DNA of 64,000 nt from a bacterium (GCA_021371935.1 JAJFVF010000013.1:310001-374000), one strand, 5' to 3'. Shown: positions 26,289-36,200, numbered from the stretch's first letter. A program made the numbers and translations. Notes: a model not told the origin generated them from the sequence alone.

Positions 26289-28295
26289 ATGTCGCAAGCA
26301 ATTACAGATGCGAGACTTGACGATCTCGCTGTAAACACCATTAAGTTCCTGGCAGTAGACGGCATTGAAAAGGCAAAGAGCGGTCACCCTGGTCTGCCGA
26401 TGGGTGCGGCTGATTATGCTTACGTGCTGTGGACAAAATTTCTGCGTTATAACCCCAAGGACCCCAGATGGCCGAACAGAGACAGGTTCGTCCTCTCCGG
26501 CGGTCATGGATCGATGCTGCTGTATTCTCTGCTTCATCTGGCAGGGTTTGACATCCCGTATGAAGAGCTGCAGAACTTCAGACAGTGGGGCAGCATCACG
26601 CCTGGTCACCCCGAGTTCGACCTTGACAGAGGTATCGAGACGACTACAGGACCTCTGGGTCAGGGCATAGCAAACGCCGTGGGTATGGGAATGGCCGCAA
26701 GCAGGTTGTCGGCAATATTCAACAAGCCCGGCTATGATGTGATCGACCATTTGATCTATGTGATCCTCGGTGACGGCGACATGATGGAAGGCATCAGCCA
26801 TGAGGCGTGCAGCCTGGCGGGTCATCTTGGCCTGGGCAACATCATCGCGATATATGATGACAACCAGATATGCATCGAGGGCGATACATGCCTGACATAT
26901 TCAGATGATGTAAAGAAGCGTTTCGAGTCCTACGGCTGGCACGTGCAGATGATAGACGGACACGACAGAACCGCAGCGTTCGATGCTCTCAAGAATGCCA
27001 AGGCCGAAACCGATAAGCCCAGCCTGATAGTGGCACGGACCAAGATCGGCAACGGCGCTCCCAACAAGTGCGGGACAGCATCGGCTCATGGCGAACCGCT
27101 GGGTCCTGATGAAGCTAAGGCCGCCAAAGAATGTGCCGGATGGCCTATCGACAAGCCGTTCTATATCCCCGATGAAGTAAAGGGACTCTTCGCCTCTCGC
27201 GCCAAGGAGCTTTTGCCCAATTATGACGCATGGCAGAGCATGTTCAAAAAATACCAGCAGGAATTTCCTGAACTCGCCGCTCTCTGGAACAGGATGATGA
27301 GCAAAGATATTCCGGCAGACCTTGCGGACCAGTTACTTGCCAAACTCGACTGCGAAAAGCCGACTGCCACCAGAGCATCGTCAGGCACGACCATACAAGA
27401 ACTCGTAAAACTTGTTCCGTCGCTGTGGGGCGGCTCAGCAGATCTGTGCCCCAGTAACAAGACGGATGTCAAGGGCGGCGGAGACTACTCAAAAGAAAAC
27501 CCGCTCGGCAAAAATATCCACTTCGGGGTCCGCGAGCACGCGATGGGATCAGCGATGAATGGAATGGCCGTATACGGAGGCGTAATCCCCTATGGCGGCA
27601 CTTTCCTGGTCTTTTGCGACTATATGCGCCCGACCATCCGCCTGGCCGCTCTAATGAAGCAGCAGGTGATTTACGTGTTCACTCACGACAGTATATTTGT
27701 CGGTGAGGACGGTCCGACCCATGAGCCTATCGAGCAGATCGCCTCAATGAGGATGATCCCCAATGTCACAGTGATCAGACCGGCAGACACAGCCGAGACC
27801 GCAATGGCATGGACGTGGGCGCTTGAGCACAGAGATGGTCCGACAGTTTTGGCTCTGACCAGGCAAAACCTCAGCCCGGTAAATGACGACCCGGCGAAAG
27901 CCAAGCAGCTTGCAAAAGGCGCATACGTCGTGCGCGATGCCGACAAGGTCGATGTAATGCTGATTGCTACCGGATCCGAGGTCGGCACAGCTATTGGCGC
28001 AGCCGATATACTTGCCGCAAAAGGTATCAAGTCTCGAGTGGTGTCGATGCCGTCTATGGAGATATTCAAGTCTCAGGACAAGGCTTATCAGGACAGCGTG
28101 ATTCCGCCGTCGATCAAAAAGCGCGTGGTTGTCGAAGCCGGAATACCGTTCGGCTGGGACAAATATGCGGGCGACGAAGGTATAATCATCGGCATGGACA
28201 GATTCGGAGCATCCGCGCCGTATAAAGTGCTCGCCGAGAAATTCGGTTTCACGCCGGAATCCGTGGCGGCAAAGACCGAAGAATATCTGAAGTAG
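26289..28295 (+). CDS. tkt: Transketolase
   Basis: A full-length 668-residue TPP enzyme of the non-oxidative pentose phosphate pathway. Visible motifs are SGHPGLPMGAADYAYVLW, the TPP/Mg motif VILGDGDMMEGISHE with YDDNQICIEGDT, the catalytic Glu and His region HFGVREHAMGSAMNGMA, DSIFVGEDGPTHEPIEQ and the C-terminal GIPFGWDKYAGDEG. GGAG 8 bases before the ATG sets the start. It is monocistronic, ends in a strong terminator and is divergent from mutS2. Confidence 0.96.
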   Translation: MSQAITDARLDDLAVNTIKFLAVDGIEKAKSGHPGLPMGAADYAYVLWTKFLRYNPKDPRWPNRDRFVLSGGHGSMLLYSLLHLAGFDIPYEELQNFRQWGSITPGHPEFDLDRGIETTTGPLGQGIANAVGMGMAASRLSAIFNKPGYDVIDHLIYVILGDGDMMEGISHEACSLAGHLGLGNIIAIYDDNQICIEGDTCLTYSDDVKKRFESYGWHVQMIDGHDRTAAFDALKNAKAETDKPSLIVARTKIGNGAPNKCGTASAHGEPLGPDEAKAAKECAGWPIDKPFYIPDEVKGLFASRAKELLPNYDAWQSMFKKYQQEFPELAALWNRMMSKDIPADLADQLLAKLDCEKPTATRASSGTTIQELVKLVPSLWGGSADLCPSNKTDVKGGGDYSKENPLGKNIHFGVREHAMGSAMNGMAVYGGVIPYGGTFLVFCDYMRPTIRLAALMKQQVIYVFTHDSIFVGEDGPTHEPIEQIASMRMIPNVTVIRPADTAETAMAWTWALEHRDGPTVLALTRQNLSPVNDDPAKAKQLAKGAYVVRDADKVDVMLIATGSEVGTAIGAADILAAKGIKSRVVSMPSMEIFKSQDKAYQDSVIPPSIKKRVVVEAGIPFGWDKYAGDEGIIIGMDRFGASAPYKVLAEKFGFTPESVAAKTEEYLK

Positions 28296-28304
28296 TCTTC
28301 AATT

Positions 28305-28341
28305 AAAAATCCCTCCAGGCATGCTCTCTGGAGGGATTTTA
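28305..28341. terminator. Bidirectional intrinsic terminator between tkt and the HDOD gene
   Basis: AAAATCCCTCCAG and CTGGAGGGATTTT form a 13-bp perfect stem around a 9-base loop. The A/T flanks give a U tract in both directions, so it serves both convergent genes. Confidence 0.9.
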
Positions 28342-28366
28342 TGTATTTATCTGCAACGCAACAGAC

Positions 28367-29245
28367 TTATGCTGCCTGTTTCTGACATGGCATCCTGTCA
28401 GCCCAGGAGAGAAGCTCCCCGCACTGTTTGAGCCTGTCGCGCACCTGATCCACAACGAGGTTAACATCCCCTGCAGACATCCCTGCTGCTTCTGCAATAC
28501 TGCCCAAACTGATATCGACCGGCACTCCCACAAGATAGTTTCTGCCCAATCTCTTTGCAAGCATATTGGCAGCCTGGACGACCCTTGCAAGGTCTTCATG
28601 CTCACAAGCATCCTCAGGCATATGATGATATGCGATACCTGCGCTTATCTTCTCAGGAAAATCCCACTGCTGAGCGAGGTCATAGCCTATCTTTGAGTGG
28701 TTTGTGCTCAGATAGTTGTTCTCGGCACGCACCATCTCGAAGTTATATTCTCTGCAGGCTTCGACTATCTGCATAAAACGATTTGGAAGAGCACGGGCTA
28801 TTATGAGCTTGCCTATGTCATGCAGAAGTCCGGCAAGAAAAGCTGATTCGTTGCCTTCCTGGGAACTCCTGCCGACGCAGTTATATATACACTCCGCCGC
28901 CACAGCGCACGTCACGGAATGGGTCCACATATCCTGCCAGTTAAACCCAACAAACAGTCTCTTCGGAAACAACGCCTCAACTACGGATGCAGAAGCGGCA
29001 AGATTCCTTACTGACGCAAATCCCAGTGTCACAACAGCTTCGGTGACTGTTTCAGCTTTCGTACGTCTGCCGAAATATGCCGAGTTGGCCAGGCGCAGCA
29101 CTTTCGTGGCTAAAGACTGATCAAACATTACAACTCTAGAAAGCTGTTCAGATGTAGCGTCCGGAGTGTTTGTAACTTGTATGATACGTGCCAGAGTGGC
29201 TGGCATACTGGGCAGGTCTATTCTTTTTGAAGAACGGCCGAACAT
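28367..29245 (-). CDS. HDOD-domain signalling protein
   Basis: A 292-residue protein dominated by an HDOD domain: LPSMPATLARIIQVTN, QSLATKVLRLANSAYFG, EAVVTLGFASVRNLA and the motif FLAGLLHDIGKLIIA. The His-Asp pair usual in true HD phosphohydrolases is present in HDIGK. The second His-rich part is partly kept (NHSKIGYDLAQQW, YHHMP). HDOD proteins are non-catalytic regulators in chemotaxis, c-di-GMP and motility networks. No output domain is attached. A strong SD (GGAGG) precedes the ATG. The neighbours are metabolic, so its pathway is unknown. Confidence 0.85.
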   Translation of the reverse strand: MFGRSSKRIDLPSMPATLARIIQVTNTPDATSEQLSRVVMFDQSLATKVLRLANSAYFGRRTKAETVTEAVVTLGFASVRNLAASASVVEALFPKRLFVGFNWQDMWTHSVTCAVAAECIYNCVGRSSQEGNESAFLAGLLHDIGKLIIARALPNRFMQIVEACREYNFEMVRAENNYLSTNHSKIGYDLAQQWDFPEKISAGIAYHHMPEDACEHEDLARVVQAANMLAKRLGRNYLVGVPVDISLGSIAEAAGMSAGDVNLVVDQVRDRLKQCGELLSWADRMPCQKQAA

Positions 29246-29393
29246 TTATGCCTCCTGCGGTTTCTTTATGGATATCAAATCCTCTGATATCCATTTGTAT
29301 TTTTCCTCAGTTTTGATGAATTCTGTATACCTGATTTGCCATTACTTGTAAGCCTGTCTATATAGATGGAGAGACATCACGGGATTGCGAGTG

Positions 29394-29503
29394 AGTTCAG
29401 CTATCCGGGATTTTTCGGCTCAGCAGGAGCTTTGCCATCCCAGTAATGATCTTGCCGGGATGGCGAGGTTCCCACCGAGCCATATTTGCTCTCGAACTGA
29501 ACT
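29394..29503. repeat. 110-bp AGTTCAG/CTGAACT element, full copy
   Basis: The element has terminal inverted repeats AGTTCAG and CTGAACT and long internal arms: GGCTCAGCAGGAGCTTTGCC pairs with GGCGAGGTTCCCACCGAGCC, making a large cruciform. It lies in the 331-base gap 29246-29576 upstream of metY, which otherwise shows no gene or recognisable riboswitch. Other copies: 18226, 33879; fragments: 17369, 59141. Confidence 0.8.
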
Positions 29504-29576
29504 GCTTCGGGATTGCAAGTCACCCGCAAAAGTGGTATGCTCTCAAATAGATCGGCTGGAGGATTACACACGAATC

Positions 29577-30857
29577 ATGTCAGACAACTACTCATTCGAC
29601 ACAAACGCACTGCACGCAGGCCACGAGGTCGACCCGACCGGCTCACGTGCTGTACCGATCTACCAGACAACATCATACGTATTCAAAGACACTGAACATG
29701 CCGCCGATCTCTTTGCGCTGGACAAACCGGGATTCATATATACAAGGCTTCAGAACCCGACTCTGGACGTGCTCGAAAAGCGCGTAGCCTCCCTTGAAGG
29801 CGGAGTTGGCGCACTGTCGACCGCGTCCGGCCAGGCAGCGGAGACACTGGCCGTTGTCAATATCGCAAAAGCGGGAGACGACATAGTCTCATCGGCTGCC
29901 CTATACGGCGGCACATATACTCTTTTTAACACCACTCTCCGCAGACTTGGGATAAACACCATATTCGTCGATGCCACTGACCCAGAAAACTTCCGCAGGG
30001 CGCTCACGCCCAAGACGAAGTTGTTATATGTGGAGACGCTCGGCAATCCGAAGCTGGATGTAGTCGATATCCAGGCGATAGCAAATATAGCCCATGAGGC
30101 AGGCATTCCGCTCATTATCGATAACACAGTCGCAACGCCGTATCTGTGCAGACCCATTGAGTGGGGAGCCGATATCGTGATCCATTCGCTGACCAAATGG
30201 ATGGGCGGACATGGCTCGTCACTGGGCGGGATCATAGTAGATTCGGGCGAATTCGACTGGACAAACGGCAACTTCCCGGATCTGGTCGATCCAGACCCGA
30301 GCTATCATGGGCTGTCGTTTACAAAGTCATTCGGCGATGCGGCATATATAGCCCGTGCACGTGTCAGCGCAATGAGAGACCTTGGTCCGACGTTGAGTCC
30401 GTTCAACGCATTTCTGATATTGCAGGGAATCGAGACTCTCTCGCTGCGTATGGACAGGCACAGCTCGAATGCTCTAGCGGTTGCGAAATTCCTTGAGGGT
30501 CATGCAGCAGTCGGATGGGTCAATTATCCAGGGCTTGCGAGTCATCCCGGCCATAAGCTGGTCGGCAAATATCTGCCTAAGGGCTGCAGCAGCCTGATCG
30601 GCTTCGGGATAAAAGGCGGGTTTGAGGCTGGTGTCAAGTTCATAAACTCAGTAAAGCTACTTTCGCATTTGGCCAATATAGGTGACAGCCGTTCGCTGGT
30701 GATTCATCCTGCCAGCACGACTCATCAGCAGCTATCCACAGATGAGCGCGAGGCTGCAGGCGTGACTGACGATTTTATTCGCCTATCAATCGGCATCGAG
30801 GACATCAACGATATCATTGCAGACATCGATCAGGCTCTGGAGGCGTCACAGAGGTGA
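29577..30857 (+). CDS. metY: O-acetylhomoserine sulfhydrylase
   Basis: A 426-residue Cys/Met-metabolism PLP enzyme of the MetY group. It makes homocysteine from O-acetylhomoserine and sulfide. Motifs: [43 protein letters not shown], the PLP lysine in [11 protein letters not shown] and [12 protein letters not shown] start at ATG 29577, where [15 protein letters not shown] matches family N-termini and GGAGG lies 14 bases upstream. The open frame continues upstream through the repeat element but that is not family-like. It is the first gene of metY-metX-metW and overlaps metX by 4 bases. Confidence 0.93.
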   Translation: MSDNYSFDTNALHAGHEVDPTGSRAVPIYQTTSYVFKDTEHAADLFALDKPGFIYTRLQNPTLDVLEKRVASLEGGVGALSTASGQAAETLAVVNIAKAGDDIVSSAALYGGTYTLFNTTLRRLGINTIFVDATDPENFRRALTPKTKLLYVETLGNPKLDVVDIQAIANIAHEAGIPLIIDNTVATPYLCRPIEWGADIVIHSLTKWMGGHGSSLGGIIVDSGEFDWTNGNFPDLVDPDPSYHGLSFTKSFGDAAYIARARVSAMRDLGPTLSPFNAFLILQGIETLSLRMDRHSSNALAVAKFLEGHAAVGWVNYPGLASHPGHKLVGKYLPKGCSSLIGFGIKGGFEAGVKFINSVKLLSHLANIGDSRSLVIHPASTTHQQLSTDEREAAGVTDDFIRLSIGIEDINDIIADIDQALEASQR

Positions 30858-32017
30858 TTACCAGTGAACCCGGGTCGGTCGGGATAGTCGATACGCAATA
30901 TTTCACATTCGCTGAGCCGCCGAACGAGCTGGACCTCGAGTGCGGTCGCAAACTCGGACCCATAACGCTCGCCTATGAGACCTACGGCAACCTGAACGCC
31001 GACAAGAGCAATTGCATACTGATCTGTCACGCACTAACAGGCGACTCTCATGCCGCCGGCACGCACGCCGGTGAAGAAAAGTCACTCGGCTGGTGGGACA
31101 ATATGATCGGACCTGGCAAGGCGTTCGACACGACAAAGTATTTTGTCGTCTGCTCAAATATAATCGGCGGATGCAAGGGCAGCACCGGTCCCAGGTCTAT
31201 CGACCCAAAGACAGGTAAGCCATATGCGCTCAACTTCCCGATGGTGACGATACCAGACATGGTCCATGCGCAAAAAGCCCTCATAGACCACCTCGGGATC
31301 AAGCAGCTTATGTGTGTGGTCGGCGGAAGTATGGGCGGCATGCAAGTGCTCCAATGGGCTGTAACCTACCCAGACATGGTTCGCATGGCGATACCCATTG
31401 CGACCACCGCGAGGCTCTCGCCCCAGGCAATTGCGTTCGATGCAGTGGGCAGGCAGGCGATCATGGTCGACCCAAACTGGAACGAAGGCAACTATTACGA
31501 TAGCGACACCCCAAGCGGCGGCTTGAGCATTGCGCGAATGATCGGGCATATAACCTATCTATCCGACAAGTCCATGACATCTAAATTCGGGCGAAATTTG
31601 CAGGACAAAGACAACCCCGAATATGATTTCGTGACTGAGTTTCAAGTGGAGAGTTATCTCAACTATAAAGGCGACTCATTCGTCAAGCGCTTCGACGCGA
31701 ATTCGTATTTGTATATAACCAAGGCAATGGACTATTTCGACCTCTCGCAGCCCAGCGGTGAACTGCGAAAGAGCCTTGCCGGTGTGAAATCGGCTTTTCT
31801 GGTCGTATCGTTCTCATCCGACTGGCTGTTTCCGTCGTATATGTCCAAGGAGATCGTGGCAGCCTTGAGGCGAAACAACGTGGATGTCAGCTATGCAGAG
31901 ATTCAGTCGGATTATGGGCACGATGCGTTCCTGTTGGAAGTGGATGCGCTCAGCCGCCTGATCGAGAGTTTCCTTGAATATGCCGACCCCATGAATGGAC
32001 ATGATGATGAGTTCTGA
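30854..32017 (+). CDS. metX: Homoserine O-acetyltransferase
   Basis: A 387-residue alpha/beta hydrolase acetyltransferase. It has [25 protein letters not shown] near the N-terminus, the nucleophile motif [13 protein letters not shown], and the catalytic Asp/His in SSDWLFPS and YGHDAFLLE. It acetylates homoserine to feed MetY. The GTG start overlaps the metY stop (GTGA), with GGAGGC about 10 bases upstream, so the genes are translationally coupled. The 3' end overlaps metW by 23 bases. A succinyl donor is possible in this family and cannot be excluded by eye. Confidence 0.93.
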   Translation: MITSEPGSVGIVDTQYFTFAEPPNELDLECGRKLGPITLAYETYGNLNADKSNCILICHALTGDSHAAGTHAGEEKSLGWWDNMIGPGKAFDTTKYFVVCSNIIGGCKGSTGPRSIDPKTGKPYALNFPMVTIPDMVHAQKALIDHLGIKQLMCVVGGSMGGMQVLQWAVTYPDMVRMAIPIATTARLSPQAIAFDAVGRQAIMVDPNWNEGNYYDSDTPSGGLSIARMIGHITYLSDKSMTSKFGRNLQDKDNPEYDFVTEFQVESYLNYKGDSFVKRFDANSYLYITKAMDYFDLSQPSGELRKSLAGVKSAFLVVSFSSDWLFPSYMSKEIVAALRRNNVDVSYAEIQSDYGHDAFLLEVDALSRLIESFLEYADPMNGHDDEF

Positions 32018-32639
32018 AATATCGACAACCGGCCGCGAGTATAATCTTCAGCCCGAGCTGAAACATATAGTGGACATGGTCAAGCCAGGAAGCCGCGTGC
32101 TCGACCTCGGCTGTGGTGAAGGCGATCTGCTCAAAGCCCTGCAGATTCAAAAACGCGCGCGTGTGCAGGGAATCGAACTATCGGACACCGCCATTCAGGA
32201 GTGCATCACAAAGGGCTTGTTCGTCTATCATGGCGACCTTGACGAGGGTCTGGCCGACTTCAACGACCAGAGCATGGACTATGTGATCCTCACAAACACC
32301 ATTCAGGTGTTGCACAGGCCGGACTTTCTGATACAGGAAGCCGCCAGAGTCGGCAGACACTGCATCATATCGATCCCGAACTTCGGGTATTGGAGGGTGC
32401 GCTTCCAACTGTTGTTGAAAGGGACCATGCCCCGGACCAGCCGACTGCCGTATGACTGGTATGACTCGCCCAACATCCACCTAACCACAATCGCCGACTT
32501 CAGACGGTTTTGCAGAGAACATGATCTTGCCATCGTCCATGAGACGAACCTCGTGATCGGCGAAAACAAATGCGACCCTGTCCGGTTCGCTCCAAATATA
32601 CTTTCCGACTACGGCATATTCCTGCTCAAACAAAAATAG
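31995..32639 (+). CDS. metW: Methionine biosynthesis protein MetW
   Basis: A 214-residue methyltransferase-fold protein. It has [62 protein letters not shown] and [17 protein letters not shown], a series diagnostic for MetW. MetW pairs with MetX, and their genes are commonly adjacent. It overlaps metX by 23 bases and is last in the operon. The role in methionine synthesis is well supported by context, although its chemical reaction is not settled. Confidence 0.9.
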   Translation: MDMMMSSEISTTGREYNLQPELKHIVDMVKPGSRVLDLGCGEGDLLKALQIQKRARVQGIELSDTAIQECITKGLFVYHGDLDEGLADFNDQSMDYVILTNTIQVLHRPDFLIQEAARVGRHCIISIPNFGYWRVRFQLLLKGTMPRTSRLPYDWYDSPNIHLTTIADFRRFCREHDLAIVHETNLVIGENKCDPVRFAPNILSDYGIFLLKQK

Positions 32640-32735
32640 TTTGATGGACTGATGGTTTGATGGTCGGGTATCAGTAAGTATGCGAAAGACCTGCATGACC
32701 ATCACACTATCAAACTCTCAAACCATCCTACCATC
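32640..32735. repeat. GATGGTTTGATGGT inverted repeat after metW
   Basis: TTTGATGGACTGATGGTTTG on the left is complementary to CAAACCATCCTACCATCAAA on the right, apart from small mismatches. It separates metW from the convergent outer-membrane protein gene and could act as a bidirectional terminator. Similar ATCAAACCATCAAACC sequence lies at about 57205-57220. Confidence 0.5.
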
Positions 32736-32739
32736 AAAC

Positions 32740-33741
32740 CTATCTCGTCGTGCTCGGATAGATAATCAAAAACCCCCTGACTTCAGGCACAAGTCCGTCG
32801 TCCGGCTCGATGACGGGTATTCTCCAACCAAAACCGACCGTCACCGTATTCATGACCTTCACGCGAAAACTTGGGGCTACATATAAGGTGGTCCCGTGAA
32901 GTGTGGTCCCGGCCAGTGCGGGCTGTTCCACACCCGGCGGAGGCGCATTGGGATAGCTGTCGTCACCCTGCACCTGAAGAATGGCGCTGGCAGATATCGC
33001 CGCATATCTTGCTATGCCGTATGTCCCCGTAGCCGCGCCGATAAATATATTGCCAATCTTGACATCCTCATCACCCTTGGTATAAAACTTGCCCGCCGCC
33101 AGAGCCTCGTATGACAGTCTCTCCTGAGTCTTGCTGTATGCAAGGGCAAGATATCCATTCCATGTGCCGCTCGACGGCTGCCAACTCAGCGGATATCTTT
33201 GAGGATAGCCGGTGTAATATCCGTTCGTGACCGAGTTACTCTGATCAAAGACACCATTGTCTTTACCGGTGGGCAGTTCCATACCGAAAGTGACCACAGC
33301 CCTCTCACTTCCCCTGCCCCTCCAGAGCAATCTTTTGCCCAACATTGTGATTCCTCCGACTGTAGTGTTGGTGGCAGTTGCGGGCTGGCCTCCAATCTCG
33401 CCGGTTATGGCGCTCCTTTGGACAGGTATCGACAGCACCGCCCCCCAGTCCTTTGAAAAGCCGTGCAGCGCGCCGATTCGTGTAACGGTGAACCTGGCGT
33501 TGAGATTGGGCTGAACATTTTCACCGTTCAGATTTGCTTTTTTAGCCTCATATACGAGACTGTCAAAATCGGGGATTGTTTCTCCCGGTTCAGGTATCGT
33601 GGTGCCCATACCGGCAAGTGGAAAGTTATACAGATTGTCGATAAACACCGGCGGTGATTGAAGGAATCCACGGTCCTCGTCGCCATAACACGCGCAAAAT
33701 GCAGCCATCAGAACTATGGTCGAGATAACGGTCAGTCTCAA
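32740..33741 (-). CDS. Predicted outer-membrane beta-barrel protein
   Basis: A 333-residue protein with a signal peptide (residues 1-20, ending CACYGDED). The rest alternates short beta strands with aromatic girdles (WGAVLSIPVQRSAI; GGITMLGKRLLWRG; AVVTFGMELPTGKDN; YLALAYSKTQERLSYEALAAGKFY; TVGFGWRIPVI) and ends in a strand rich in hydrophobic residues (GFLIIYPSTTR). This resembles the transporter-like MetA-pathway/phenol-degradation barrel superfamily. The barrel call is from pattern, not from a diagnostic motif. No substrate can be assigned. It supports an outer membrane in this organism. Confidence 0.6.
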   Translation of the reverse strand: MRLTVISTIVLMAAFCACYGDEDRGFLQSPPVFIDNLYNFPLAGMGTTIPEPGETIPDFDSLVYEAKKANLNGENVQPNLNARFTVTRIGALHGFSKDWGAVLSIPVQRSAITGEIGGQPATATNTTVGGITMLGKRLLWRGRGSERAVVTFGMELPTGKDNGVFDQSNSVTNGYYTGYPQRYPLSWQPSSGTWNGYLALAYSKTQERLSYEALAAGKFYTKGDEDVKIGNIFIGAATGTYGIARYAAISASAILQVQGDDSYPNAPPPGVEQPALAGTTLHGTTLYVAPSFRVKVMNTVTVGFGWRIPVIEPDDGLVPEVRGFLIIYPSTTR

Positions 33742-33773
33742 AATTTCACCCCCATGAACTCACTGAAACGGCT

Positions 33774-33853
33774 ATAGCACGCATTATTCACAAGAAATGT
33801 GAACAATGCTCTCGGAGACCCGTATTATGCGCCTCCCTCATAATACGGGATAG
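33774..33853. repeat. CTAG double-hairpin element, degenerate copy 2
   Basis: The same two-hairpin order as copy 1 in reverse: GCATTATTCACA...TGTGAACAATGC, then CTCGGAGACC, then CCGTATTATGCG...CATAATACGGG. Its outer CTAG ends are decayed to CTATAG / GATAG. It sits between the outer-membrane protein gene and the AGTTCAG repeat at 33879. Confidence 0.75.
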
Positions 33854-33878
33854 TATACCCACCCTGCTCTTTATAGAG

Positions 33879-33989
33879 AGTTCAGTTATATGAAAATTTT
33901 CGGGTCAGAAGGAGTTTTGTTCTCCCAATAATGGGCTTGCCGGGAAGGCGAGGCTCCCGCCGAGCCATATTTGCTCCCGCAAACCGAAC
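33879..33989. repeat. 110-bp AGTTCAG element, copy upstream of the chaperonin
   Basis: A 111-bp near-relative of the element at 29394, with AGTTCAG at the left and CGAACT at the right and arms GGGTCAGAAGGAGTTTTG / CGAGGCTCCCGCCGAGCC. It ends 46 bases before the chaperonin ATG and may carry or displace its promoter. Confidence 0.75.
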
Positions 33990-34035
33990 TGTTTCGCTCT
34001 TTACTTTGACTCGTCATGCGTGCAATAATAAACAT

Positions 34036-35601
34036 ATGGCTAACAACATCAGACAGACAAACAGTCCAAATGAAGCAGACGAGCGAGTATCCGCTCTGGT
34101 CACAAACGCTGCTGCCGTGAGCGCGCTGGCATCGGCAGTGGAAGGCACACTGGGACCCAAAGGGCTGGACTGTATGCTCGTAGATAAGTTTGGGGATGTG
34201 ACCGTCACGAACGACGGCGCCACGATCCTCGACAAGATAGATACCAACCATCCCGCCGCGCAGATGCTGATAAAGGCTGCACGCGCACAGGAAAATGAGA
34301 TAGGCGATGGCACGACCACGACAGCAATCCTGGCGTGTGCATTGATCTCCGAAGGGCTGGCGAATGTCCAGAAGGGCGTTCCGGTGACCAAGGTGATCGA
34401 GGGCATGCGTTTTGGCGTAAAGGCTGCTCTCGACTTTATCAAGCATCAGGCGGCACAGAATTCAGCCGATAAGCATCTGACACAGGTGGCGCTGGTTGCC
34501 GCGCGAGGCAATGAGGACATTGCGGGCTTGATCGTGGAGGCGGCGCGCCTCGTGGGTAATGAGAAGCTCAAAGACCCAGGTTACTGCCTTGCAGACGCGA
34601 TAGTCGCCAAGGAATATGCTCAAAACGAAGTCTTCACGGGCGTGATTTTGGATAAACAGCGCCTGAGCAGGCAGATGCCTCGAAGCATTGAAAATGCCAA
34701 AGTGTTCATAATCGACGACGCGCTTGAGCCGGGTCAGGTTGAGGACGATGCGCTTGCGACAGAGTCCGGCTTTGCGAGATATATGGCTCTCCAGGACGAG
34801 TTCAGGCGCGATGTCGAAAAAATTGTCGGGTTGGGAGTCACATTCATCGCGGCATCAAAGGCAATCGATCCTGTGGCGGAAGAAGTTCTCACAGACACCG
34901 GCGTGCTGGCAGTCAGACGGCTGTCATCACGGGATATTGCCAGGTTGGTAGAACTCACCGGCGCACGCACACTCAAGCGCTCAGGTCTTGCAAAGGACCC
35001 AGCCGAACTGCAAGGTTTCCTCGGCACCTGCGATAGGGTATACGAGGATGAACGGCTCGACCATATCAGAGTGCTCGGAGGCAAAGGTCATGGCATGCCC
35101 ACTGTGATTGTCGGAGCATCGACACGTGAGGTCAAAGACGAACGCGAAAGGATAGCCAGAGACGCCGCTGGAGCCGTACAGTCGGCCGTGAAGACCGGCG
35201 TGGTGGCCGGCGGTGGAGCGATCGAGATAGGCGCTGCAAAGCATATACTCTCGCTCAAAGAAAAGGCTCATGGCATGGCGTCATACGGCATCGACGCAGT
35301 TTCGGCTGCGTTGAAACGGCCGCTGAGCCAGATCGTTGCGAATGCCGGTTTCAACCCTCTGGAGAAGGTCGAGGAGGTTCTGTCAGCGCAGAGTAAAGCA
35401 GACGACTGTTCGCTTGCAATAGACTGCGACACAGGTGAGGTATGCAATATGACCAAGTGCGGCGTAGTCGATCCGGCAGGTGTGAAATTATATGCTCTGA
35501 GCACGGCAGCCGAAGTTGCAGAGGCCATCCTTAGGATAAACACAATCATCAGAAAGCGGGAGGAGTCTGCCGCCCCCGCAAAGTCATCGGAGTTGATATG
35601 A
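34036..35601 (+). CDS. Group III (thermosome-like) bacterial chaperonin
   Basis: A 521-residue Hsp60. It looks archaeal/CCT-like rather than GroEL-like: VEGTLGPKGLDCMLVDKFGDVTVTNDGATIL at residues about 45-75, the ATPase loop GDGTTTTAILA, and VAGGGAIEIGAAKHI with an acidic GEVCNMTKCGVVDPAGVK segment near the C-terminus. The GroEL GGM tail is absent. Bacterial group III chaperonins, known from Carboxydothermus, have a built-in lid and need no GroES; they are often encoded beside dnaK-operon genes, as here with grpE. ATG at 34036 starts MANNIRQTNSPNEADERV but lacks a clear SD. The longer in-frame start at 33931 lies inside a repeat. Confidence 0.9.
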   Translation: MANNIRQTNSPNEADERVSALVTNAAAVSALASAVEGTLGPKGLDCMLVDKFGDVTVTNDGATILDKIDTNHPAAQMLIKAARAQENEIGDGTTTTAILACALISEGLANVQKGVPVTKVIEGMRFGVKAALDFIKHQAAQNSADKHLTQVALVAARGNEDIAGLIVEAARLVGNEKLKDPGYCLADAIVAKEYAQNEVFTGVILDKQRLSRQMPRSIENAKVFIIDDALEPGQVEDDALATESGFARYMALQDEFRRDVEKIVGLGVTFIAASKAIDPVAEEVLTDTGVLAVRRLSSRDIARLVELTGARTLKRSGLAKDPAELQGFLGTCDRVYEDERLDHIRVLGGKGHGMPTVIVGASTREVKDERERIARDAAGAVQSAVKTGVVAGGGAIEIGAAKHILSLKEKAHGMASYGIDAVSAALKRPLSQIVANAGFNPLEKVEEVLSAQSKADDCSLAIDCDTGEVCNMTKCGVVDPAGVKLYALSTAAEVAEAILRINTIIRKREESAAPAKSSELI

Positions 35602-36155
35602 AGCAGCACAAAGAAAATACAACACATAAGGTCCCAATCGACCCGGATGAACAAGAAGTCGTATCGAACGAAGAAGTCGTCTCGGACATGCAGATTCTGC
35701 AAGAAGAGATAGAGAAACTGCAAAATGACGTCCAGGAAGCGCATGATAAATATATCAGAGCACTTGCGGATTTCGATAATTACCGCAAACGCCAGCGCGA
35801 GGAGACCGCCCGCTCGTGCGATTTTGCTCGAATAGAAGTAATAAGCACCCTGCTGCCTATAATCGACAATTTCGAGCGGTCTGTGCAGGCCGCCGAAGAG
35901 AATCACAGCTACGATGCTTTGGTGGAAGGCGTGTCGCTTACTCTGCGTCAGCTTCATGATATGCTCACCAAACAGGGCGTAGAACCTATTGAGTCTGTGG
36001 GTCAGGAGTTCAATCCCGAGCTGCACGAGGCGCTGATGAGAGTGGACACGGACGATTACCCCGAAAACACAATAGTCGACGAGCTTGAGAAGGGCTATAC
36101 GCTCAACGGAAAGGTGCTGCGCCCTGCCCGCGTGCGAGTGGCTATGTCCGATTAA
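35598..36155 (+). CDS. grpE: Nucleotide exchange factor GrpE
   Basis: A 185-residue GrpE. It has a charged N-terminus, a long dimerising coiled coil (about 25-90: LQEEIEKLQNDVQEAHDKYIRALADFDNYRKR) and the C-terminal beta domain (VEPIESVGQEFNPELHEALMR; GYTLNGKVLRPARVRVA). GrpE releases ADP from DnaK. The ATG overlaps the chaperonin stop by 4 bases (ATGA), so the two chaperone systems are co-translated. Neither dnaK, dnaJ nor hrcA is in the window. Transcription probably ends shortly after. Confidence 0.95.
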   Translation: MKQHKENTTHKVPIDPDEQEVVSNEEVVSDMQILQEEIEKLQNDVQEAHDKYIRALADFDNYRKRQREETARSCDFARIEVISTLLPIIDNFERSVQAAEENHSYDALVEGVSLTLRQLHDMLTKQGVEPIESVGQEFNPELHEALMRVDTDDYPENTIVDELEKGYTLNGKVLRPARVRVAMSD

Positions 36156-36166
36156 TTACAAACAAA

Positions 36167-36200
36167 AACGGCTCACCCCGATATATCGAGATGAGCCGTT
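36167..36200 (-). terminator. Terminator between grpE and the hypothetical gene at 36220
   Basis: AACGGCTCA and TGAGCCGTT make a 9-bp stem. On the minus strand it is followed by TTTTTG, so it is a good terminator for the minus-strand gene; on the plus strand the tail (ATTG) is weak. Confidence 0.75.

Noticed and set aside
29340-29576. A SAM riboswitch or T-box upstream of metY
   Set aside because: No conserved core of any SAM riboswitch or a T-box tract is visible; the region is taken up by a 110-bp repeat.
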